A stretch of 64,000 bases of DNA. It comes from an uncultured Pseudomonadota bacterium. Its GTDB lineage: Bacteria; Pseudomonadota; Gammaproteobacteria; Steroidobacterales; Steroidobacteraceae. Both the position numbers and the translations under genes were made by a program. Positions 1 through 6,243 of the stretch are shown piece after piece. The stretch is taken from NCBI GenBank assembly GCA_902826635.1, contig CADEFQ010000009.1, positions 6,267-70,266 on the forward strand, in the 5' to 3' direction. Under the pieces are notes generated by a model. The model did no database searches and had not been told where the DNA came from. It was given only the letters and a program-made list of their open reading frames with translations. Every line of letters begins with the position of its first letter. The stretch's first letter is position 1.

Positions 1-388
1 GCGACCCTGCCGTCTCCTCGAACATCGGCTCAAAGACCGCCGCGGTCAGCGGGTTCGCGAATGCGAAGCGCATCGCGAGCTCGATTCGGGTGCCCGCGTC
101 GCCGATCGGTGTCAGCGTCCACAGGCCCTGCAGCATCCTGAACGGTCCGCGCACGTGTTCCATTGCAACGCTGCGGCCGGGATCGAGCGTATTGCGCGTC
201 GTGAACTCCGTGCGCAATGGACCGCGGCGCACGCCGAGCGTGGCCACGATCTCCCGCTCGCTGCGCGACTCGACCACGGCGCGCGTGCACCAGGGAACAA
301 ACCGGGGGTAGGCCTCGATGTCATTCAGCAGCACGTAGAGAAATTCGGGTGATTTGCCGATGAGCGCCGATCGTGTCAGTTCCCGCAT
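1..388 (-). CDS. ratA: RatA family START-like protein (3' part missing)
   Basis: About 129 N-terminal residues are visible; the gene runs off the left edge. It begins MRELTRSALI and carries the START/COQ10-like features of the RatA family, including the AYPRFVPWC segment and an FRMLQGLWTLTP strand region. Family members are described as ubiquinone-binding proteins (COQ10-like) and, in E. coli, as a ribosome-associating toxin. The gene diverges from smpB, the same neighbourhood as in E. coli, which strengthens the call. The start at 388 has no Shine-Dalgarno sequence and sits 6 bases after a -10-like hexamer, so it may be translated from a leaderless message. Which biochemical role applies here cannot be told from sequence. 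Confidence 0.9.
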   Translation of the reverse strand, partial: MRELTRSALIGKSPEFLYVLLNDIEAYPRFVPWCTRAVVESRSEREIVATLGVRRGPLRTEFTTRNTLDPGRSVAMEHVRGPFRMLQGLWTLTPIGDAGTRIELAMRFAFANPLTAAVFEPMFEETAGS

Positions 389-394
389 GACGCA

Positions 395-406
395 ATTGTC
401 TACAAT
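395..406. promoter_or_regulatory. Palindromic bidirectional -10 region of ratA and smpB
   Basis: The 12-bp palindrome ATTGTCTACAAT gives TACAAT on the plus strand (401-406) and GACAAT on the minus strand. Each is followed after 5-6 bases by a start codon (GTG at 412 for smpB, ATG at 388 for ratA). Neither side has a convincing -35 or a ribosome binding site. The geometry fits two back-to-back leaderless promoters. Confidence 0.55.
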
Positions 407-411
407 ATGGC

Positions 412-876
412 GTGCCAAAGGAAAAATCCGACAAGCCGATCGCCGAGAACCGCAAGGCGCGCTTCGATTACTTCATCGAAGACCGTTACGTCGCGGGGCT
501 TGCGCTCGAGGGCTGGGAAGTGAAGGCGCTGCGCGCCGGGCGCGCGAACCTGACCGAGGCCTATGTCTATCTTCGCAGCGGCGAGGCGTTCCTGATCGGC
601 GCGCATGTCACGCCGCTCAACACCGCTTCGACGCACGTGCACGCGGACCCCACGCGCACCCGCAAGCTGCTGCTCAACCGCCGCGAACTCGATCATCTCC
701 TCGGCGCCGTCGAGCGCAAGGGCTACACGATCGTGCCGCTCGACCTGCACTGGGATGCGGGCCGCGCGAAGCTCGCAATCGGCCTCGCCAAGGGCAAGAA
801 GCAGCACGACAAGCGCGCGACCGAAAAGGACCGCGACTGGCAGCGTGACAAGGCGCGCGTCTTGAAACGGCGCTGA
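412..876 (+). CDS. smpB: SsrA-binding protein SmpB
   Basis: SmpB binds the tRNA-like domain of tmRNA and brings it to stalled ribosomes for trans-translation. The 154-residue product has the family's usual length. It shows the conserved N-terminal segment ([14 protein letters not shown], then [15 protein letters not shown]) and the basic C-terminal tail ending DKARVLKRR, which enters the decoding centre. The start is GTG at 412; an ATG at 407 is out of frame. No Shine-Dalgarno precedes it and a TACAAT hexamer ends 5 bases upstream, suggesting a leaderless transcript. Its partner RNA ssrA follows directly downstream, as in many gammaproteobacteria. Confidence 0.97.
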   Translation: MPKEKSDKPIAENRKARFDYFIEDRYVAGLALEGWEVKALRAGRANLTEAYVYLRSGEAFLIGAHVTPLNTASTHVHADPTRTRKLLLNRRELDHLLGAVERKGYTIVPLDLHWDAGRAKLAIGLAKGKKQHDKRATEKDRDWQRDKARVLKRR

Positions 877-887
877 TCGGCTATACT
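862..887 (+). promoter_or_regulatory. Probable ssrA promoter
   Basis: TATACT at 882-887 is a good -10 element. TTGAAA at 862-867 resembles a -35, but the spacer is only 14 bp. Transcription from about 894 would give a short 5' leader before the mature tmRNA end at 903, as expected for RNase P processing. The element overlaps the end of smpB. Confidence 0.5.
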
Positions 888-902
888 TACGGGGTACCTG
901 TT

Positions 903-1255
903 GGGGGCGACCGGTTTCGACGTGGGTTGCGAACCTTCAGGGGCGTACCGAGGCGCATGGCCCTCGTTAATCACTGTGCAAAACTTAGTTGCCAACGACG
1001 ACAACTACGCTCTAGCCGCCTAATCACGGCTGACCTCTGACCAGCTGGTGCCTATGCCACTGAATCAGGGGACGCGCTCATAGGATCGCGGGCCTCCGTG
1101 CGACGGGGTGGTTCCGTTAAGAGATACCGTCCGCTGGCCGAGCGTCTTCCCTGCTCCTCGGGTAGCGTGAGGCGAGAAACAATGAGAGAGCTACGTACGT
1201 AGATCCTGAAGTCTAGGACTTGCGGACGGGGGTTCGATTCCCCCCGCCTCCACCA
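903..1255 (+). ncRNA. ssrA: tmRNA (SsrA)
   Basis: This is transfer-messenger RNA, which rescues stalled ribosomes and tags the nascent peptide for proteolysis. The 5' end GGGGGCG pairs with CGCCTCC before the encoded ACCA 3' end at 1255, forming the acceptor stem. The T-arm sequence GGTTCGATTCC lies at 1231-1241. The mRNA-like part carries a short reading frame at 991-1023. The length of 353 nt is normal for one-piece tmRNA. Position directly after smpB supports the call. Confidence 0.97.
991..1023 (+). other. tmRNA tag reading frame
   Basis: Codons at 991-1020 followed by TAA encode ANDDNYALAA. This is the classic degradation tag recognised by ClpXP through its C-terminal ALAA. It has Asp where E. 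coli has Glu at the fourth residue. Confidence 0.93.
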
Positions 1256-1263
1256 ACTGAAGT

Positions 1264-1291
1264 CCTTCCCCGGCTGAGAGGCCAGGGAAGG
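1264..1291 (+). terminator. Hairpin downstream of ssrA
   Basis: CCTTCCC at 1264-1270 and GGGAAGG at 1285-1291 form a perfect 7-bp stem with a 14-base loop, 8 bases after tmRNA. No T-run follows, so it may terminate weakly or protect the 3' precursor end. Confidence 0.4.
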
Positions 1292-1409
1292 CCTCCACAA
1301 TGACGGTATAAAGGGTAAGCCCCAGTCCGAAAGAATGTGCGGGACACCGTGTGGCTATCGCCTGGTGATGGCTTTTGGCTCAATCTCCCGGCGATCGAGG
1401 AGGCAGAAC

Positions 1410-2147
1410 ATGCGCAGCTTGATGACGATGTTTGCGACGGCCGCGGTCCTCGTTGCGTGTGGACCGGCCGGAACGCCGTCAGCTGACGGCGCCACCCCTG
1501 CGCAAGCGCAGTCCGCGGCCGCCGGCGTCGAAACACAAGCGCAATACCTGGCGCGCTGTGTGCGCGAGACCATCGCGGCGAATCCGCAATCGCAAAATTG
1601 GGCGCAGAGCGCCTGCGCGCAGAATTGGGAGAAGATCGTCGCCGCGGGGCCGCTCGCGGAAGCGATTCTCGCGGCGGCGCCAGCGAACGCGGGCGCCGTG
1701 GATCTGGACGCCGTTCGTAGCCGCGTCACCAAGGTGCGTTGGGGCGCTCCGCAGGCGGACGCCGTCGCGTCCGGGAAGCTTGGCGCCGATCTCGGCGCGA
1801 ACGTCACGCGCGCGCCCCCTGCGCTTGCGTTCCAGTGGGACGGCGGCGGCGATCTCGTGCCCTACGATGTCGTCGAAGCCCTGAAAGGACGCGGCGCGAC
1901 GCTGACGCTGGTGGCGTGCCAATCCTATGGCGGCGCGACCGATGTGGTGAGAGTCTTCAACGTCGTCGCGCCGGGGCGCGCGCCGTTTGGCCTCAGCGTC
2001 TACGCGCACGATGCGGCGGTCGCGGGCGCCTATTCGGTCTTCAGTGTGGGCCTGATTCTCACCGGGCAGCCGGCGACGTTGGCCAGCGTCCGGCGCGCGA
2101 GTCAACCAAACGAAGAATGGAGCGCGGCCTGCCCGACGTATGAATGA
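1410..2147 (+). CDS. Putative lipoprotein of unknown function
   Basis: I do not recognise this family. The 245-residue product begins with a lipoprotein signal (hydrophobic run ending AAVLVAC, lipidated Cys predicted near residue 17). A low-complexity Ala/Pro/Gly linker follows. The mature part includes QNWAQSACAQNWEKI (near residues 61-75) and a C-terminal segment with paired cysteines (VACQSYGG, SAACPTYE). The start at 1410 is chosen over longer in-frame options because it is preceded by a purine-rich GAGGAGG and directly begins the signal peptide. It stands alone, convergent with the PQQ-type gene. Probable outer-membrane or periplasmic lipoprotein; no function can be assigned. Confidence 0.75.
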   Translation: MRSLMTMFATAAVLVACGPAGTPSADGATPAQAQSAAAGVETQAQYLARCVRETIAANPQSQNWAQSACAQNWEKIVAAGPLAEAILAAAPANAGAVDLDAVRSRVTKVRWGAPQADAVASGKLGADLGANVTRAPPALAFQWDGGGDLVPYDVVEALKGRGATLTLVACQSYGGATDVVRVFNVVAPGRAPFGLSVYAHDAAVAGAYSVFSVGLILTGQPATLASVRRASQPNEEWSAACPTYE

Positions 2148-2198
2148 CCCGTTCCGGGTCACCCCTGATGCGAACTTGCGCGCCCGCGCACTGGGTCG

Positions 2199-2214
2199 GC
2201 CAAGCCATCTTGGC
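2199..2214. terminator. Small hairpin between convergent genes
   Basis: GCCAAG-CCAT-CTTGGC forms a 6-bp stem and 4-base loop between two convergent stop codons. There is no T-run on either strand, so only a weak bidirectional terminator is plausible. Confidence 0.3.
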
Positions 2215-2229
2215 TAGACGCAAGACTCG

Positions 2230-3858
2230 CTACTTGCTGAGAGCGAAGACCACGATTTTCGCGGTTTTCTTTTCTACCGGCCAGATTGGCGAGTTGGTAC
2301 CAGCGACAAACGCGACGCGCTGGATCCCGTTGATTGCGTAAGTGATCACACCGCCGCCGGTGGCGCCGTCCACCTGCGCCTTCCAGAGCACCTTGCCGTT
2401 GTCGGCATCGAAGGCGAAAGCAGTGCCGTCCATGTCGGCGGCGAATACCAAGCCACCTGCGGTGGGCGTGACCGCGGCGAGCACGGGTGCCGGCGTGCGA
2501 AACTTCCAGCGCACTTCGCCGCTATCCGCGTCGACGGCATGGATCCAGCCGCCCCATTGCTCCTTGGGGTCGAACGCTCCGAACGCGTTCTTCTCGTCCG
2601 CCGAACCGCTCCAGGGTTGGCCGTACGAAACACTCGCGGCCTTCCTTTCGTCGGCGATCTTGACGGTGGCGCACCAGTCGACGGTACCGGAATAGAGCAG
2701 GTTCGTATCCGGACTATAAGCCGGACCGTTCCATTCCGAACCGCCTTGCGTACCCGGACAGAAGTGCGTGCCGGCGGCGGTCAACGGCGCCTCGGTATTC
2801 TCGCGGCGGGTAATCGCGGTCTGGTACAGCCGTGCGCCACTCGCAAGATCGTGGGCGTAGAGAAGACCGTCCTTCGGGGCGGCGGCCATCAGCGAGCGCC
2901 CGCCGCGAGTACGCACCAGCGTGGGTGCACCCGACACGTCCCAATCATGGAAGTCTTCCGGCACCAGCGAAAAGTGGCGCCGATAAGTGCCGGTGCGCGC
3001 TTCGAGCACCACGACAGAGTTGGTGAACAGGTTGTCGCCGGGTCGCATTTCCTTGAGGAAGTCGGGCGCCGGATTGCCGCCGGGGACGTACAGCAGCCCG
3101 GTATCGGGATCGAGCGTGTACGAAGTCCAGGTGGCGCCGCCAGCAATGGGGATCTGCTTCGCGTTGCGCCACGTCGGCGCAGCGACCTTGGCGATGTCAG
3201 CCACGGGCGCGCTTCGGTCCTCCTCGCGCGGCACCAGCCAGGTTTCCCACAGCTGCTTGCCGGTAGCCGCATCGAGCGCGTACATGCGCCCCTTGACGCC
3301 GTAATTGTCGCCACCGGCCTGACCGATGAAGACCATGCCATTCCAGGCAATGGGTGCAGCGGGCACACTCTCGCCGATCTTGGGGTCGGCGATTCGCGTC
3401 TCCCACAACTTGCTGCCGTTCTTGGCCTCGTACGCGACTACCCGGCCATCTTGCAGGCCGCGAAACAGCCGGCCGTCGAGGTAGGCGGCACCCCGATTGA
3501 CCCTGAGATAGGAGTCCGCGACGTCCTCCTTGACACGCCATCGCTCGGTGCAGGTAGCGGCGTCGATGGCGAAAGTATCCTTCTCGCTGGTTCCGTACAA
3601 CACCTCGCCAACAACGATCGGGCCGGTCTGGAAACTGGTATCGATGCCCAGATCGTAGGTGCAGGCAACGCGCAACATGGAGACGTTCGCACGATTGATG
3701 GCGTCGAGCGGAGCGAAGCGCTCCGAGGTAAGCGTGCGGTTATAAGAGGGCCAGTCGACCACGCTTTGCCTGGCTACTGCAGATGCCGGTTCGGGCGGCG
3801 GTGTTTTGGAGCAAGCTGCCATCCCAATCGCCACGACGGTCAGGGCAAGGATTCGCAT
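2230..3858 (-). CDS. PQQ-type beta-propeller lipoprotein (quinoprotein dehydrogenase-like)
   Basis: The 542-residue product looks like the propeller domain of quinoprotein alcohol/glucose dehydrogenases. Repeated tryptophan-docking blades are visible (CTERWRVK, GSKLWETR, GKQLWETW, GEVRWKFR, GKVLWKAQ). The region around GTQGGSEWNGPAYSP resembles conserved PQQ-ADH sequence. The start at 3858 follows an AGGGG motif and gives a lipoprotein signal (VVAIGMAACSK), so the protein should be membrane-anchored facing the periplasm. It has no cytochrome c domain, so an oxidising enzyme would need a separate electron acceptor; it could also be a non-catalytic propeller. Substrate is unknown. No pqq biosynthesis genes are in the window. 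The cupin/MDR pair diverges from it. Confidence 0.82.
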   Translation of the reverse strand: MRILALTVVAIGMAACSKTPPPEPASAVARQSVVDWPSYNRTLTSERFAPLDAINRANVSMLRVACTYDLGIDTSFQTGPIVVGEVLYGTSEKDTFAIDAATCTERWRVKEDVADSYLRVNRGAAYLDGRLFRGLQDGRVVAYEAKNGSKLWETRIADPKIGESVPAAPIAWNGMVFIGQAGGDNYGVKGRMYALDAATGKQLWETWLVPREEDRSAPVADIAKVAAPTWRNAKQIPIAGGATWTSYTLDPDTGLLYVPGGNPAPDFLKEMRPGDNLFTNSVVVLEARTGTYRRHFSLVPEDFHDWDVSGAPTLVRTRGGRSLMAAAPKDGLLYAHDLASGARLYQTAITRRENTEAPLTAAGTHFCPGTQGGSEWNGPAYSPDTNLLYSGTVDWCATVKIADERKAASVSYGQPWSGSADEKNAFGAFDPKEQWGGWIHAVDADSGEVRWKFRTPAPVLAAVTPTAGGLVFAADMDGTAFAFDADNGKVLWKAQVDGATGGGVITYAINGIQRVAFVAGTNSPIWPVEKKTAKIVVFALSK

Positions 3859-4022
3859 GTCACCCCTCGTGCTGATAAAACTGGCGCCGACACACACGTT
3901 ACACCCATTCGCCAGTGATGACTCATCGGAGCTTGTTCGCGCAAAGATCGACCGGTTCGCCCCCTTTGACGACAGGTGCGCCCGAAATCCGATCTGGCGG
4001 AACGGATGTTATGGAGATGAAC

Positions 4023-4415
4023 ATGGATGCGATCCGGATTTCAATGCTCGGGCTGGTCCTGGCAATTGTTCCTGGTGCCCGCCCATCAGCCGACGAGCCC
4101 AAACCGGAGGCTGTCGTGGCATCGCTCCTGACGCGGGAACTTCCCGACCTGCCCGGCAAGGAGGCCGTCATGATGACTGTGGAATATCCCCCGGGCGGCG
4201 CGTCGCCGCCGCACCGCCACAATGCACACGTATTCGTATATGTGCTGGAAGGCACACTGCGCATGCAGGTCGCAGGTCAGAAAGCGATGACCCTCCAGTC
4301 GGGTGAGACGTTCTACGAAAACCCCGATGACCTTCACCAGGTCTCCGCGAATGCGAGCGAGACCTTGCCGGTGAAGTTCCTCGTCTTCATGCTGAAAGAC
4401 ATCAGTCACCCGTAA
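4023..4415 (+). CDS. Exported cupin-domain protein
   Basis: The 130-residue product has a cleavable signal-like N-terminus (ISMLGLVLAIVPGARPSADE) and a single small cupin barrel. The metal-binding pattern is visible as PHRHNAHVFVYVLEG followed by a second-motif His in NPDDLHQVS. Cupins of this size can be small oxygenases or isomerases, or merely ligand binders; the substrate is not evident. The start at 4023 is preferred over 4011 because GGAG at 4013-4016 is correctly spaced. The stop overlaps the MDR gene's start by one base (TAATG), implying translational coupling and a shared periplasmic task. Confidence 0.8.
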   Translation: MDAIRISMLGLVLAIVPGARPSADEPKPEAVVASLLTRELPDLPGKEAVMMTVEYPPGGASPPHRHNAHVFVYVLEGTLRMQVAGQKAMTLQSGETFYENPDDLHQVSANASETLPVKFLVFMLKDISHP

Positions 4416-5545
4416 TGACCATGCTTTTCCGGCAAACCCGCTACGCACTGGTCATCAGCCTGGCAGGATGCTTCGCAACGCCGCCCCTGGCCGCCGACTC
4501 GGCGGACCATCCGACCACCACGCGCAAGGTCGTGCTGGAGAAAGCAATCCCGGGATATCGCTGGAAACTCATCGAAGCACCGGTGCCCGCGCTTGGGCGT
4601 CGGCAGGTTCTCGTGCATGTGCGTGCGGTCGCGCTCAATCACGGCGACCTCGATCTGCTCAAGCCGGACCCGAGTGCTGACATGAGCGGACGCGTCGTCG
4701 CATCCGATGGCGCAGGAGACGTCATCGCGGTGGGCAAGGACGTCAGCGGGTTTCGCAAGGGAATGCGTGTCACCAGTCTGTATTTCAACGACTGGACCGG
4801 CGGCCCATTCACCGAAGACAAGGTAAAAAACGTGCACGGCTGGACCATGGACGGCGTGCTGGGAGACTACATTGTCCTCGACGACACCGCCGTCGCACGG
4901 GCCCCTGCTGGTCTGAGCTACGAGGAGGCCGCAACTCTGCCGACGGCCGGTCTCACGGCATGGACCGCGGTCACGGCGAACGGCCAGCTTGACGCTGGGG
5001 ACGTCGTGGTCGTCCAGGGCACGGGCGGCGTTTCCACGTTCGCGGCGCTGTTCGCATCGGCGATGGGCGCGAGGGTCATCGTTACGAGCAGTTCGGACGA
5101 CAAACTGCGTCGCATGCAGTCTCTTGGAACACGCGACGGCATCAACTATCACACCCATCCTGACTGGTCGGACAAAGTGCTTGAACTCACCCAGGGCCGC
5201 GGCGCGGACCTCGTCATCGATGTGGGCGGCAAGGACACGCTGGCCCATTCGGTCACGAGCCTCGCGTTCGGCGGCGCGCTTTCCATCGTGGGTGGGCTCT
5301 CAGGCTATGAAGGCAAGATCCCTTCCCTCGGCCTGTTGATGAAGAACGCGCGGGCGCGCGGCATTTTCGTGGGCTCGCGCGCCGACTATCAGCGCATGGC
5401 CGAATTCATCGCCACTCACAGGCTGCATCCCGTGATTAACCGCGTGTACCCGCTGGAACAAGGCGACGAAGCGCTGCGACTCCTCGCGGCGGGCAACTTC
5501 GTTGGCAAGGTCGTGCTGCGCCTTGCGCCTGCAGCGGGCGAATAG
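4415..5545 (+). CDS. MDR-superfamily (zinc-type alcohol dehydrogenase-like) oxidoreductase with signal peptide
   Basis: The product (376 residues) has the medium-chain dehydrogenase/reductase layout: a GroES-like domain (VLVHVRAVALNHGDLDLL, then the GDYIVLDDTAVARAP region) and a Rossmann domain (VVVVQGTGGVSTFAALFASAMGARVIVTSS). It lacks the catalytic-zinc Cys/His pattern of classical ADHs and is closer to quinone oxidoreductase-like members. Unusually, it begins with what looks like a Sec signal (YALVISLAGCFATPPLAADS), implying export although the family normally uses cytosolic NAD(P)H. The signal is part of the translationally coupled start overlapping the cupin stop. The closest in-frame alternative start (4421) keeps the signal. 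Function is otherwise open. Confidence 0.85.
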   Translation: MTMLFRQTRYALVISLAGCFATPPLAADSADHPTTTRKVVLEKAIPGYRWKLIEAPVPALGRRQVLVHVRAVALNHGDLDLLKPDPSADMSGRVVASDGAGDVIAVGKDVSGFRKGMRVTSLYFNDWTGGPFTEDKVKNVHGWTMDGVLGDYIVLDDTAVARAPAGLSYEEAATLPTAGLTAWTAVTANGQLDAGDVVVVQGTGGVSTFAALFASAMGARVIVTSSSDDKLRRMQSLGTRDGINYHTHPDWSDKVLELTQGRGADLVIDVGGKDTLAHSVTSLAFGGALSIVGGLSGYEGKIPSLGLLMKNARARGIFVGSRADYQRMAEFIATHRLHPVINRVYPLEQGDEALRLLAAGNFVGKVVLRLAPAAGE

Positions 5546-5789
5546 CCTGTCCGGCTGCACGACTCCACTGCCCCCCCTCACGACACCGTTTGTATCGGGA
5601 TCGAAGACTTGCGCCGCTGTGAACTGGATCACTTTTTCAACAGCTGGATAGCGGCATCTCGCGGTTTCTGCTCCGTCGCACGCCTTTCGGGGCAGCCCCA
5701 CCCTAGACTCGCTCGGCGCTTGCCTCTACGCGCGATGAGGCAAGGCCTGCGAGTTTTCCGCTCGGGTGTGTCAGCGCTTGGAGTTGCAG

Positions 5790-6239
5790 GTGTCCCGGAA
5801 TTCCGGCTTCACATTGCTCGAACTGATGTTTGCGATTGCGATCGCAGCCATCCTTGCAGCCGTCGCCGTGCCGACCTATCGGACTTACGTTGAGCGCAGC
5901 CGTACGGCTTCCGCGATCGCCGACATCGGCGACATTCACCTGAGGATCCAGAGGTTCATCTTGAATGCGGGCAGTCCGCCGCCGAACTTGCTCGCCATCG
6001 GCGCAGCGGACATGCGCGATCCGTGGGGAAATGCCTATGTCTACCTTTCATTTGACGGCCTGGTCGGCAAGGGAGCGATGCGCAAGGACAAGAACCTGGT
6101 TCCGGTGAACAGCCAGTACGATCTTTACAGCATGGGGCCGGACGGCAGGTCTGTCCCGCCGTTTACCGCGAAGCAAAGCAGGGACGACATCGTCCTCGCC
6201 AATGACGGCGGCTATATCGGAACGGCTGCAGGTTACTGA
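5790..6239 (+). CDS. Type IV pilin-like (pseudopilin) protein
   Basis: The N-terminus carries a textbook prepilin peptidase site, RNSG/FTLLELM, followed by a hydrophobic helix (FAIAIAAILAAVAVPTYRTYVERSRT). The 149-residue length and a DPWGNAYVYLSF segment with a C-terminal D-rich end resemble GspG-type major pseudopilins and PilE-like minor pilins. The GTG start at 5790 is supported by GGAG at 5780-5783. No pilus or type II secretion assembly genes are nearby, so it must use machinery encoded elsewhere. The next gene, a c-di-GMP enzyme, starts 4 bases after its stop, suggesting co-expression. Confidence 0.85.
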   Translation: MSRNSGFTLLELMFAIAIAAILAAVAVPTYRTYVERSRTASAIADIGDIHLRIQRFILNAGSPPPNLLAIGAADMRDPWGNAYVYLSFDGLVGKGAMRKDKNLVPVNSQYDLYSMGPDGRSVPPFTAKQSRDDIVLANDGGYIGTAAGY

Positions 6240-6243
6240 AGTC

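Noticed and set aside
407..409. ATG at 407 as smpB start
   Set aside because: It is out of frame with SmpB; GTG 412 begins the conserved protein.
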